A DNA stretch of 64,000 nt. Source: an uncultured Bacteroidales bacterium (lineage in GTDB: Bacteria > Bacteroidota > Bacteroidia > Bacteroidales > WCHB1-69). This document shows, piece after piece, positions 9,144 to 17,539 of this stretch. The notes beneath the pieces are model-generated. The model was not told the origin of the DNA. It made no database searches and saw nothing but the letters and a program-made list of their open reading frames with translations. Position 1 is the first letter of the stretch. The number at the start of each line of letters is the position of its first letter. Both the position numbers and the translations under genes were made by a program. The stretch is from positions 1-64,000 of the forward strand of contig CAMJXE010000006.1 in NCBI GenBank assembly GCA_946409645.1, written 5' to 3'.

Positions 9144-9247
9144 GAAAATTTCAGGGTGTAAAAATACACTTTTTTTCAATCGCTACACCACTTTGTAAAA
9201 AAAAAATTCAATGACTGAAATTCCGTGCGAATGGTCACTTTATTTTG

Positions 9248-9255
9248 TATCTTTG
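9248..9255 (+). promoter_or_regulatory. serC promoter -7 box TATCTTTG
   Basis: It matches the Bacteroidota TAnnTTTG -7 consensus and lies 54 nt upstream of the serC ATG. No convincing TTTG -33 element could be picked out. Confidence 0.65.
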
Positions 9256-9309
9256 CCGCATATTAAATTTATAATATCATCATTCAAATAATATCATATT
9301 TAATTGATT

Positions 9310-10428
9310 ATGAAAGAAGTACACAATTTTAACGCAGGACCTTGCGTCCTTCCGAAAGAGGCTGTTGAATCCACAATCAACGCTATCCGCAATTTTGACA
9401 ACACTGGCATCGGCCTGATGGAGATTTCTCACCGTACCCCCGGTTGGGAAAGAGTCATGGCAGAAACCCGCCAATTGTGGCGCGACCTGCTTAACATCCC
9501 CGACAATTACGAGGTTCTTTTCCTCGGTGGTGGTGCCAGCACCCAATTTTTCACCGTGCCCGCTAACCTGCTGAAAACCAAAGCCGCTTACCTCCAAACT
9601 GGAGTCTGGGCAAAAAAATCTGCAAAAGAAGCTAAAAACTTCGGTAAAGTCGAGATCGTGGCTTCCTCTGAAGACAAGACCTACAACTACATCCCGAAGG
9701 GTTGGACTGTCCCCGCTGACGCTGACTACTTCCACATCACTACCAACAACACCATTTACGGCACTGAAATCCGCAAGGATTTTGCTCCCGAAGAAATCAA
9801 CAACGTGATGCTCGTCGCTGATATGTCTTCCGATATCTTGAGCCGTCCTGTCGATGTGACCAAATACGGCCTCATCTATGGTGGTGCTCAAAAGAACGTA
9901 GGCCCCGCCGGCGTCACCTTCGTCATCGTGCGTAAGGACATTCTCGGCAACATTGGCGACCGCGCTTACATGAACCCGCTGCCTACGATGGTTGACTATC
10001 GTACGCACGCCGCTGAGGAAGCCAAGAACATCTCCATGTTCAACACTCCTCCTGTGCTCCCCATCTTCGTGATGCACGAAACTCTCTTGTGGCTCAAGAA
10101 CACCATCGGCGGTGTGGCTGAGATGAACAAGATCAACATGAAGAAATCCAACCTATTATATGACGAAATCGACCGCAACAGCATGTTTGTGGGCACCGTC
10201 GCTGACAAGGCTGACCGCTCCATCATGAACCATTGCTGGGTGATGGCTCCCGGTTACGAAGACAAACAAGACGCTTTCATGGCCTTCGCAAAAGAACGTG
10301 GCATGATCGGCATCAAGGGTCACCGCTCCGTTGGCGGCTTCCGCGCTTCCCTCTACAACGCTTGCACCGTGGAAGACGTTGAAGCTCTCGTGGCTTGCAT
10401 GCAGGATTTCGAAAAAGCAAACAAATAA
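9310..10428 (+). CDS. serC: phosphoserine aminotransferase
   Basis: SerC converts 3-phosphohydroxypyruvate and glutamate into phosphoserine in serine biosynthesis, using PLP. The N-terminus FNAGPCVLP is the family hallmark. The PLP Lys is K195 in [11 protein letters not shown], preceded by the cofactor-binding Asp at D171 (ADMSSD). The frame is open from a TTG at 9304, but the ATG at 9310 gives the normal N-terminus and 372 aa. It is followed 94 nt downstream by serA, the preceding enzyme in the pathway. Confidence 0.96.
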   Translation: MKEVHNFNAGPCVLPKEAVESTINAIRNFDNTGIGLMEISHRTPGWERVMAETRQLWRDLLNIPDNYEVLFLGGGASTQFFTVPANLLKTKAAYLQTGVWAKKSAKEAKNFGKVEIVASSEDKTYNYIPKGWTVPADADYFHITTNNTIYGTEIRKDFAPEEINNVMLVADMSSDILSRPVDVTKYGLIYGGAQKNVGPAGVTFVIVRKDILGNIGDRAYMNPLPTMVDYRTHAAEEAKNISMFNTPPVLPIFVMHETLLWLKNTIGGVAEMNKINMKKSNLLYDEIDRNSMFVGTVADKADRSIMNHCWVMAPGYEDKQDAFMAFAKERGMIGIKGHRSVGGFRASLYNACTVEDVEALVACMQDFEKANK

Positions 10429-10443
10429 TTTTTTAAGTGATCA

Positions 10444-10495
10444 GTGAATAGTGAGCAGTGTGTGGTTCCCAAATTACGCTCTGCTCACCATTCAC
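10444..10495 (+). repeat. imperfect inverted repeat between serC and serA
   Basis: Arms GTGAATAGTGAGCAG (10444-10458) and CTGCTCACCATTCAC (10481-10495) pair over 14 of 15 positions around a 22-nt loop. No T-run follows, so it is more likely a leader hairpin or intergenic repeat than a terminator. A related GTGAATAGTGAATAGTGAG string occurs after the GntR gene at about 54436. Confidence 0.75.
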
Positions 10496-10522
10496 CGTTT
10501 ACTATCAAAACCAATAATAATA

Positions 10523-11440
10523 ATGAAAGTATTAGTTGCAACCCAAAAACCTTTTGCGAAAGCCGCTGTTGACGGCATTCGCGCTATCGTGGAAAAAGCT
10601 GGTTATGAATTGGTTCTGCTGGAAAAGTACGAAACTCCTGAGGAACTGTACGCCGCAGTCGCTGATGTGGATGCCATGATCGTCCGCTCCGACAAAGTCA
10701 CCGCTCAGGTGATTGACGCCGCCAAGAACCTCAAGGTGGTTGTTCGCGCCGGTGCCGGTTTCGATAACCTCGACCTTGCTGCTTGCACAGCCAACAACAT
10801 CGTGGCGATGAACACTCCTGGTCAGAACTCCAACGCTGTGGCTGAGCTGGCTCTTGGCATGATGATTTACATGGCCCGCAACACCTTCAAACCCGGCACT
10901 GGCTCAGAGCTGAAAGGCAAAAAGGTCGGTATCCAGGCTTACGGTAACGTCGGTCGCCTCGTCGCTGAGAAGGCTCGCGCCCTCGGTATGGAAGTTTGGG
11001 CATTCGACCCATTCGTCCCTAAAGAGAAGATGGAAGCTGAAGGCGTTGTGGTTCCCGCAACCCTCGAAGAGATGTACAAGAATTGTCACTACATTTCCCT
11101 GCATATCCCCGCCAACGACCAGACCAAGAAATCCATCAACAAAGCGCTCGTCGGCCTTATGCCCAAAGGAGGTTGTGTGATCAACACCGCCCGCAAGGAG
11201 GTAATCAACGAAGAAGAACTTATTGCTTTGATGACAGAGCGCGAAGATATCAAATACTGCACTGATATCGCTCCCGATGCCATGGAAGAATTCGGTAAAT
11301 TCGAGAAACGCTTCTTCGCAACACCCAAAAAACAAGGTGCTGAAACCGCAGAAGCTAACATCAACGCTGGTTTGGCCGCTGCTAACCAGATTGTGAACTT
11401 CTTCGTGAATGGCGACAAAAAATTCCAAGTAAATAAATAG
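10523..11440 (+). CDS. serA: D-3-phosphoglycerate dehydrogenase, type III-like with active-site Lys
   Basis: This NAD-dependent enzyme performs the first committed step of serine synthesis. It has the D-2-hydroxyacid dehydrogenase fold: a Rossmann motif at 136-144 (GIQAYGNVG) with Asp162 after the second strand, and the catalytic Arg at R224 in NTARKEV. At the position of the usual catalytic His (TPH) it has TPK (K269), the arrangement known from type IIIK enzymes. At 305 aa it lacks an ACT regulatory domain. The start is the ATG at 10523; the upstream in-frame extension is translated intergenic repeat. It lies directly after serC. Confidence 0.92.
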   Translation: MKVLVATQKPFAKAAVDGIRAIVEKAGYELVLLEKYETPEELYAAVADVDAMIVRSDKVTAQVIDAAKNLKVVVRAGAGFDNLDLAACTANNIVAMNTPGQNSNAVAELALGMMIYMARNTFKPGTGSELKGKKVGIQAYGNVGRLVAEKARALGMEVWAFDPFVPKEKMEAEGVVVPATLEEMYKNCHYISLHIPANDQTKKSINKALVGLMPKGGCVINTARKEVINEEELIALMTEREDIKYCTDIAPDAMEEFGKFEKRFFATPKKQGAETAEANINAGLAAANQIVNFFVNGDKKFQVNK

Positions 11441-11462
11441 AAATTCAAAATTTTGCATTTAT

Positions 11463-11497
11463 GTAGAGACGGGGCATGCCCCGTCTCTACTTTTTTT
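11463..11497 (+). terminator. GTAGAGAC palindrome with T-run, terminator of serCA
   Basis: The 28-bp palindrome at 11463-11490 is perfect (arms GTAGAGACGGGGCA and its complement) and is followed by seven T. It is a copy of the window-wide palindrome family and lies 22 nt after the serA stop. The T-run overlaps the start of the next promoter. Confidence 0.88.
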
Positions 11498-11498
11498 G

Positions 11499-11506
11499 TA
11501 CCTTTG
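11499..11506 (+). promoter_or_regulatory. TonB-receptor promoter -7 box TACCTTTG
   Basis: A TAnnTTTG match 14 nt upstream of the ATG at 11521, directly behind the serA terminator. It implies a very short leader and argues that the receptor starts at 11521 or 11527, not at the upstream in-frame ATG at 11476. Confidence 0.7.
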
Positions 11507-11520
11507 CGCCCTCAAAAAAT

Positions 11521-13815
11521 ATGGTTATGACATTAAAGAGATATATTCTTTTATTCTGCTTATGGATTTCGACTTTGGTCACATTAGCTCAACATGGTGT
11601 TATTAAAGGTTTTACATACGATGAGTCGTCTGGAGAATCCCTACCCTTCTGTTCTATTCAGTTGATGGGAACCTCTTTCGGCGCTTTGTCGGATGCTACT
11701 GGAGCTTTTTTGATCAACAAAATTCCTGCCGGAACATACGTTGTAAGGGTATCTCTTTTAGGTTATAACGACCTGTTAGACACGGTGGAAGTGAAAACCA
11801 ACGGACTTCTAACGAAACGTTACAGCATCACGCCAAACTCGCAAACTCTTGAGGCTGTGCAAATTGTGGGCGAAAACACCCGTAAGGAACAGGAAACGCG
11901 CACCTCGGTCATCAGCGTCACACCGAAAGACATGAGCAAAATGCCCGCCATCGGCGGTCAACCCGACTTCGCCCAATACCTGCAGGTGCTACCCGGTATC
12001 ATCTCCACAGGCGACCAAGGCGGTCAGCTCTACGTGCGCGGCGGTACTCCCGTGCAGAACATGTTGCTGCTCGACGGGGTCATTCTCTACAACCCATTCC
12101 ACTCCATCGGTATTTTCTCCGTGTTCGACATGGACATCATGAGCAGCGCCGATGTCTATACCGGCGGTTTCGGAGCAGAATTCGGCGGCAGAATCTCTTC
12201 GGTGATGGACATCAAAACCCGCGACGGAAACAAAAAACGTTTTTCCGGAAAAGTGGATGTGAGCAATATCGGAGCGCAATTGCTGCTCGAAGGCCCTATC
12301 GTGAAGCTCAAAGAAAACCGCAAAGCCTCGTTAAGCTTCATCCTCTCCGGAAAAGGCTCATTTCTCGACCACTCTTCCAAAGTGTTCTATCCATACGTGA
12401 AAGATGCTGAAGGCCTTCCCTACTCTTTCCTCGACTTGTACGGAAAAATCACGTTGGCCACGAAGAACGGTACCCGTTTGAATATCTTCGGATTTAATTA
12501 TGATGATCGCGTAAAATACAGTTCTATAGCTAATTACGGTTGGAACAACTGGGGAATTGGATCTAATTTCCTAATTGTGCCCGGCGACGCTCCCACGACC
12601 ATTGAAGGTTCTTTGGCTTATTCCAAATATACCTCATCCCTGCAAGATGCCAATTACGACCCACGTTCCAGCTCCATGGACGGATTTACTTTCGACCTCG
12701 GGTTCAACTATTATTTGGGTAAAAGTTTGTTGAAAGTCGGCTTGGACGTCGTGGGCTACAACACGAACTACACATACTATACCATTTACCATTCGGAACG
12801 CATTATTGAGGATCACACCACCGATTTGTCATTGTTTATCAAATACAAATATAATTTCCGTGACAAATTGTTGATTGAACCAGGTTTTAGATTGCAGTAT
12901 TACTACTCGCTCGGTGAAGTTTCACCAGAACCTCGGTTGGCTATTAAATACAACATTACCAAAAACTTCCGCTTAAAGTTGGCGGCTGGCATGTATTCTC
13001 AAAACTTAGTGGCTGTGAGCTCCGATCAAGATGTGGTGAACCTTTTCAACGGTTTCATTTCCTCTCCTATCGAGGGCGCTCAATTACCCAACACGCTAAT
13101 CAATGACGACAAAGAGATAAAAGGACATCTCCAAAAGGCACAACACGTTGTGTTAGGTTTGGAATATGATCCTATTAGCTCCTTGAGCATCAATCTTGAA
13201 GGTTATTACAAGAACTTCTCCCAGCTTATCTCTGTCAACCGCTATAAGATGGTGGAGGAAGACTACAACTTTATTTGGGAAAAGGGATGGTCATACGGTG
13301 GTGATGTATCCATAAAATACGAGAACAAAGGTGTTTACTTGTGGTTTGTCTATTCTTTGGGATGGGTGAAGCGTTATGACGGCAAAATCACTTATTATCC
13401 GCACTTCGATCGCCGCCACAACATCAACTTGGTGGCTTCCTACGCTTTCGGCAAACGCCGTTCTTGGGAAATCAATGCACGTTGGAACTTCGGTACCGGA
13501 TTCCCGTTCACGCAGACTCAAGCCTACTATCCGCACTACAATCCCATTGATATTAGCGATGATTATGTCTCCACCAATGAGGATGTTTACTTCCTGCTGG
13601 CCGATTTCAACCAAGCCCGCTTGCCCAGCTACCATCGTCTCGACCTCGGTGCGAAGAAAAAATTCTTCCTGACCCAGCACCAAACCCTCGAACTCAGCCT
13701 GTCAATGACCAATGTCTATAACTACAAGAACGTGTTCTACGTCAACCGCACCACGAACGACATCATCTACCAACTGCCGTTCCTGTATTACTTTGGTGTG
13801 ACGTGGCGGTTTTAA
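11521..13815 (+). CDS. TonB-dependent receptor with carboxypeptidase-like N-terminal domain
   Basis: A signal peptide (MTLKRYILLF... ending TLAQ) is followed by a CarboxypepD_reg-like beta-sandwich (about 25-105), a plug domain with VRGGTPVQNMLLLDGV near 180-200, and a 22-strand-type barrel ending in an aromatic residue (VTWRF). It should import a large or scarce ligand across the outer membrane using TonB-ExbBD energy. The ligand is unknown: no SusD partner, transporter or sigma/anti-sigma pair lies beside it. The length is 764 aa from the ATG at 11521; the ATG at 11527 is also possible. Confidence 0.9.
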   Translation: MVMTLKRYILLFCLWISTLVTLAQHGVIKGFTYDESSGESLPFCSIQLMGTSFGALSDATGAFLINKIPAGTYVVRVSLLGYNDLLDTVEVKTNGLLTKRYSITPNSQTLEAVQIVGENTRKEQETRTSVISVTPKDMSKMPAIGGQPDFAQYLQVLPGIISTGDQGGQLYVRGGTPVQNMLLLDGVILYNPFHSIGIFSVFDMDIMSSADVYTGGFGAEFGGRISSVMDIKTRDGNKKRFSGKVDVSNIGAQLLLEGPIVKLKENRKASLSFILSGKGSFLDHSSKVFYPYVKDAEGLPYSFLDLYGKITLATKNGTRLNIFGFNYDDRVKYSSIANYGWNNWGIGSNFLIVPGDAPTTIEGSLAYSKYTSSLQDANYDPRSSSMDGFTFDLGFNYYLGKSLLKVGLDVVGYNTNYTYYTIYHSERIIEDHTTDLSLFIKYKYNFRDKLLIEPGFRLQYYYSLGEVSPEPRLAIKYNITKNFRLKLAAGMYSQNLVAVSSDQDVVNLFNGFISSPIEGAQLPNTLINDDKEIKGHLQKAQHVVLGLEYDPISSLSINLEGYYKNFSQLISVNRYKMVEEDYNFIWEKGWSYGGDVSIKYENKGVYLWFVYSLGWVKRYDGKITYYPHFDRRHNINLVASYAFGKRRSWEINARWNFGTGFPFTQTQAYYPHYNPIDISDDYVSTNEDVYFLLADFNQARLPSYHRLDLGAKKKFFLTQHQTLELSLSMTNVYNYKNVFYVNRTTNDIIYQLPFLYYFGVTWRF

Positions 13816-13839
13816 CCGATTAGTCGGTTATACGAAAAA

Positions 13840-13937
13840 GAGGGTGTGTCATAAGTCTGTTTTGGCAAAAATTGCTATTTGATTATCAGATAGTTACAAA
13901 TCGAAAAATGCCGATTTTTGGACTTTTGACACACCCT
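13840..13937. mobile_element. MITE-like element with 18-bp terminal inverted repeats
   Basis: The ends GAGGGTGTGTCATAAGTC (13840-13857) and the complement of GAGGGTGTGTCAAAAGTC (13920-13937) match at 17 of 18 positions around 62 bp of AT-rich DNA with no reading frame. A-runs and T-runs outside extend the pairing by about 5 bp. GGGTGTGTCA-type ends are typical of some insertion sequences. No transposase and no clear target duplication are visible. It could alternatively be a long terminator hairpin after the receptor gene. Confidence 0.6.
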
Positions 13938-13944
13938 CTTTTTT

Positions 13945-14304
13945 TGCGGACTGGACGAGACTAAGATTGTGCATTGCATCTGTTTGTTGCATCTGTTTGT
14001 ATTCATTTAATTACATTGCAAATGAATGAATGCCAGCAAAATACGCACAGTCAGTTAAGTGAACACAAAGTGTATGAGTTAGCAGAATGACGCCTTCTTA
14101 TCGTAGCGGTGCATTTTTTGGGGATGAAAAATGCACGGGGGATGCTATGTCGGAATAGGTTGTCTCAAACAGCAATAACCGTCTATTGTGGTTCCCAAAG
14201 CGATAAAACGTATCTAAACACAATTTTTCTTCTTATGTAGCGTTACACTGAAGTATGGTTGCAATGGCCTGAACAAGTAAATAGTTAATCAAAAACAACA
14301 GACA
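13945..14304. other. gene-free stretch with small repeats
   Basis: About 360 bp without a credible gene. It contains a direct repeat of TTGCATCTGTTTG (two copies around 13974-14000) and a perfect 10-bp hairpin GTGCATTTTT/AAAAATGCAC at 14109-14136. No TAnnTTTG box was found before the gene at 14305. Confidence 0.6.
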
Positions 14305-14826
14305 ATGGAACAGTTAGAAACACCTGCCAACAAAACAAAATCGTTCTACGGAACATTCGCACTAATCTATGTGGTGCTCAACATCTTTGCATTCCTTATA
14401 ATGCTGCTGACAACCAAATGGAGCATTATAAATGGTGGTGAAAAGAGCAATGTTTTTGCTGCAGGTAGTACTTTTATGGTTGTTGGTATCGTAGCAGCGC
14501 TTATATGTGGCGTCGGTCCGGCATTGGTACTGTACAAAGGATGGAAGAGCGCCTGGATGTATGCTTTCCCTGTTGCATTGCTCTTGATTGGTGTATCGGG
14601 TGCTATGCTTTGGAAGTTCACAAATCTGTCGGTTTTTTCATATGTTGTATTAGTATGCACTTTGCCCGCTGCCCCAATATATAACTGTTTGGTGTTTAAC
14701 CATTCTCCTTTTTTTGATTATATGGCTAATGCATTAGTGGGCATTGCTCCTCTTCTTTACGCTTTGGTCATATATTTCACATTCCTTATTTCACGAAAAC
14801 GTGCTTTGCGGACAGTGTTATCATAG
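14305..14826 (+). CDS. unknown membrane protein, about four to five helices
   Basis: I do not recognise the family. The 173-aa protein has strongly hydrophobic segments near 18-38, 52-75, 84-103, 108-127 and 140-162, with charged linkers and a basic C-terminus (SRKRALRTVLS), consistent with an inner-membrane protein. It sits alone between a MITE-like repeat and the AlbA-type regulator, in what looks like accessory DNA. No motif suggests a function. Confidence 0.65.
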   Translation: MEQLETPANKTKSFYGTFALIYVVLNIFAFLIMLLTTKWSIINGGEKSNVFAAGSTFMVVGIVAALICGVGPALVLYKGWKSAWMYAFPVALLLIGVSGAMLWKFTNLSVFSYVVLVCTLPAAPIYNCLVFNHSPFFDYMANALVGIAPLLYALVIYFTFLISRKRALRTVLS

Positions 14827-14857
14827 TTTTTCAATATAGAATATCCAGAAACAAGAA

Positions 14858-16333
14858 TTATTCGAGCAGCTTCCGCCCCTCCTCCGTGAGCACATACCGT
14901 TGTGTGGGACTGTTTGGAGAATCGGGTTGCGTCTTTTTAACAAGACCCGCCTTTATAGCCGGTGTCAGATAATTGTTCAAGAACATAGGGCGACTCTTCA
15001 TCTCAAGTTCCGCCATTATCTCCTTAATGCTCATTTCTTCCTTTATAACGCGAACCAGTCGAAGTATTTTCTCACTTGTACTATTACTTATACTATTACT
15101 TGTACTGTTACTTGTACTTACTTGTCCCCTACTTGTCCCCTCTACTTGTCCCTCACTTATCCCCTCACGCTCATACTCCATTGAATAAATGGTAGTTATA
15201 AAGTGGCTGGAAAAGGACTTGAACTTCGGTTTCCGGTCTTCCTTATAGGACTCTAAACTCCGAGTCTCATTGCAAATACGCTTCAATCCGCTGCCTCGCT
15301 TCTCCATATAGTCCAGCTGCGCCATTACATCAGCCAATATCGGGTTCCGCCTGTCAGATGATACCTCTTCAATGTCAAGGTCTTGCACCTTTTGTCCGTT
15401 GTACATTCCGCCAGGAGAGGTAATTACCAACCTGTCGTCATAGATGTCCAAATGCACCTCGCCGCCCATCACCGTGTAATCGCGATGGATGAAATGGTTC
15501 ACTAACGCTTCCAGCACGGCTCTCTCCGCATACTCCGGCTTATTCTTTCTGCCATCAGGTAACTTTTCCCACCCTTTGCGCGTGCTCGACTTCACGAAGT
15601 TCATCGCTTCAAGCAGCAATAGCAGGATATTCCCTTTATACTCGGCATCGTTCAGAGCATCGTTCTTCTCAAGTCCCGCCCATCGGGTACAATACAGTCT
15701 CGATTGGCTGAGCTCACAATAGTCCGTAAACAACATTCCTGCATTCGTGAGGTATCCATCTTTGGACACAAGTCCGAACGATTGCAGATACTTTTTGTCC
15801 CATTCCTGTTGCGTGCGTTCTCTGAATGTACTTGCCAGCAACGCAAACGAATAATCTTCCGTCTTACAATCCGTACGTAGGGAATCGAACGTCCTGTTAG
15901 TGCCTTTCAGTACCAGACGCACCATCTCCTCCGCCGTGGCGGGCAAACTCTCTTCGCCATTACGAACGTATGCGACTCGCTGACCGTCACCGACATAATA
16001 GTATGGGGTGTAGTTGCCTTCGTGTACTTTCACCTGCAGAATCATCTTGTCTTCCATCTTTAACGGAATCATCTCCACATCGGGCAGCGGGTCCATACGG
16101 TCACGGATGTGTATGCTAATAGCTTCACACACGTGCTGTACATCGTCCAGACCTCTGACAACGCCATCGTTATCAACACCGAAGAAAAGCGAACCGCCCC
16201 GAGTGTTGGCGAAAGCACTCACGCTCTTCAGCCAACTTTTGGGTTTCCGCTCCTCTAATTCAACCTTATAGTCATACGCCGTACATTCTGCTACCAGAAT
16301 TATCAAATCCGCTGTGGTCTTGATTTCTTCCAT
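14858..16333 (-). CDS. AlbA/Schlafen-type ATP-binding regulator with C-terminal winged helix
   Basis: The N-terminal 130 residues match the Schlafen AlbA_2 domain (VELEERKPKSWLKSVSAFAN then GGSLFFGVDNDGVVRG). A GHKL-like ATPase segment follows (ALVNHFIHRDYTVMGG near 285, DDRLVITSPGGM near 308, KRGSGLKRI near 352). The last 80 residues look like a winged helix. Such proteins are annotated as putative transcriptional regulators or ATP-dependent helicase-like proteins; the true role is unknown. Between the ATPase and winged helix lies a low-complexity linker of Ser/Thr/Asn and GQV/GTS repeats encoded by tandem DNA repeats. The length is 491 aa. It lies next to a tRNA and a MITE-like repeat. Confidence 0.82.
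   Translation of the reverse strand: MEEIKTTADLIILVAECTAYDYKVELEERKPKSWLKSVSAFANTRGGSLFFGVDNDGVVRGLDDVQHVCEAISIHIRDRMDPLPDVEMIPLKMEDKMILQVKVHEGNYTPYYYVGDGQRVAYVRNGEESLPATAEEMVRLVLKGTNRTFDSLRTDCKTEDYSFALLASTFRERTQQEWDKKYLQSFGLVSKDGYLTNAGMLFTDYCELSQSRLYCTRWAGLEKNDALNDAEYKGNILLLLLEAMNFVKSSTRKGWEKLPDGRKNKPEYAERAVLEALVNHFIHRDYTVMGGEVHLDIYDDRLVITSPGGMYNGQKVQDLDIEEVSSDRRNPILADVMAQLDYMEKRGSGLKRICNETRSLESYKEDRKPKFKSFSSHFITTIYSMEYEREGISEGQVEGTSRGQVSTSNSTSNSISNSTSEKILRLVRVIKEEMSIKEIMAELEMKSRPMFLNNYLTPAIKAGLVKKTQPDSPNSPTQRYVLTEEGRKLLE
15073..15173 (-). repeat. coding tandem repeat in the AlbA-type regulator linker
   Basis: Units of 11-13 bp starting ACTTGTAC or ACTTGTCCCC are repeated about eight times on the plus strand. 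They encode the Ser/Thr/Asn-rich and GQV-type linker of the regulator. The units vary in length (10, 11, 12, 13), so copy-number change could shift the frame. Confidence 0.85.
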
Positions 16334-16361
16334 ACTTCAATCGTCAAATCAAATTAGTTTG

Positions 16362-16369
16362 CAAAACTA
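16362..16369 (-). promoter_or_regulatory. promoter -7 box TAGTTTTG of the AlbA-type regulator
   Basis: A TAnnTTTG match on the minus strand 28 nt upstream of the ATG at 16333, inside an A/T-rich leader. Confidence 0.5.
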
Positions 16370-16425
16370 CGAAATTTCCGTTTAAGAAAAAGGAATTTTG
16401 ATGTGTTATTTTGGAACATAAAAAA

Positions 16426-16452
16426 ATAGAGACGCAATGATTACATCTCTAC
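16426..16452. repeat. degenerate copy of the GTAGAGAC palindrome
   Basis: TAGAGACGCAA...TTACATCTCTAC is an imperfect member of the window-wide palindrome family. It lies 6 nt past the 3' end of tRNA-Asp and is followed by a T-run on the plus strand. Confidence 0.75.
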
Positions 16453-16458
16453 TTTTTT

Positions 16459-16536
16459 TGGCGGACCGGACGAGACTCGAACTCGCGACCCCATGCGTGA
16501 CAGGCATGTATTCTAACCAAACTGAACTACCGATCC
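16459..16536 (-). tRNA. tRNA-Asp(GTC)
   Basis: A cloverleaf with acceptor GGATCGG/CCGGTCC, D-arm GTTCAGTTTGGTTAGAA, anticodon loop CTGTCAC giving GTC, T-loop GTTCGAGTC and an encoded CCA. It is 78 nt including CCA. Confidence 0.95.
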
Positions 16537-16742
16537 GTTCGTTGTTTGATGGCGCAAAAATACACTTTTTTTTAATTAATCAACACTTTCAACAATATTT
16601 TTTTTATTATAGTATATTATATTGATTATCAGATATATATATAATATTTTGTGCCTTATTGGTTACTATTTTGAACGAACTTATAAGACATCATTCCCAA
16701 AAAATCGCAAAAAAAGGTCTTTCACCTTACAACTGTTAACTG

Positions 16743-17525
16743 CTAATTGTTTTTCACGCACCTCACTGAACGCCCATAACACTTGTAATCCAAATAATTG
16801 TACCCTTCATTTTTGTAATCATAAACGATACAACACCACGCTTGTTCGCGATTAAAATTGTCGGAACTCCAGAACGTTGCTTGAAAACCAGTGTTTTGGG
16901 AGCCATTTTCGGTGTATAAGCCAGCAGGCTCCGCATCAAATCCCATATTGTTGCCTTTTTTGATAATCAGATGCGGTTGCCACTGTTGTGTCGGAGCTTT
17001 CATTAATTCGCCCGCCTCCTGGTGTCCACCTAACGTATTGAACAATTGCGACCAATCTTCGTTGTCGGGCAGATGCCACCCTTCCGGACAGATGCCGCGC
17101 ATCTTGTTTCCAGCAGGTCTGGTATTGCCATGATGTGATGACAAATCGAGTGCCGCCGCCCAATTGTACAGCATTCCATAGCGATTATTCTTCGAAGAAG
17201 TGTAATAAGCTGCATATTGAGGTTGTGATGCAGAAAAATGGGGATTGAAATACCATGATTTGTCTGTAGGAGAGGAGGTACATCTCATGTTTTCCGCCAT
17301 CCAACATTGCGAACCGATCTGTACCGTACGATATTTGTTCCCTTCATGGTCTGTCACCGTCGGCGCATCAGGACAAAAAGGGAAGAAAGGTGATGCTGGC
17401 GCTTGCGCCCATGAGGTCAAACAACAACATATCATACTGATAATCAGAAAAAAGATTCCTTTCTGAAAACACGTAGAGACGCAAGATTTTGCGTCTCTAC
17501 CATATAGGGAAAAACCAAATTTCAT
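16743..17525 (-). CDS. secreted FISUMP-domain protein
   Basis: The domain of Fibrobacter succinogenes major paralogues is clear: YRTVQIGSQCWMAENM, YGMLYNWAAALD, ICPEGWHLPDNEDWSQLF and a SVRCVKNN end. Its function is unknown; the fold resembles C-type-lectin-like surface proteins. A hydrophobic export signal ending LTSWAQA is visible. The first 20 or so residues of the longest frame (from 17525) are encoded by a GTAGAGAC palindrome and look non-native. The next Met lies inside the hydrophobic core, so either the repeat replaced the native start or a non-ATG codon near 17465 is used. It follows mreB by 14 nt on the same strand. Confidence 0.8.
   Translation of the reverse strand: MKFGFSLYGRDAKSCVSTCFQKGIFFLIISMICCCLTSWAQAPASPFFPFCPDAPTVTDHEGNKYRTVQIGSQCWMAENMRCTSSPTDKSWYFNPHFSASQPQYAAYYTSSKNNRYGMLYNWAAALDLSSHHGNTRPAGNKMRGICPEGWHLPDNEDWSQLFNTLGGHQEAGELMKAPTQQWQPHLIIKKGNNMGFDAEPAGLYTENGSQNTGFQATFWSSDNFNREQAWCCIVYDYKNEGYNYLDYKCYGRSVRCVKNN
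17473..17500. repeat. GTAGAGAC palindrome between mreB and the FISUMP gene
   Basis: Arms GTAGAGACGCAA and TTGCGTCTCTAC pair almost perfectly across 28 bp. The element lies about 40 nt past the mreB stop codon and within the nominal 5' end of the FISUMP reading frame. Confidence 0.88.
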
Positions 17526-17539
17526 ACCGAATAAATAGA

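Noticed and set aside
9280-10077. Long minus-strand frame opposite serC
   Set aside because: A shadow of the serC codons with His/Val-rich composition and no family resemblance.
13840-13937. Complete insertion sequence
   Set aside because: Only 62 bp lie between the terminal repeats and they encode no transposase.
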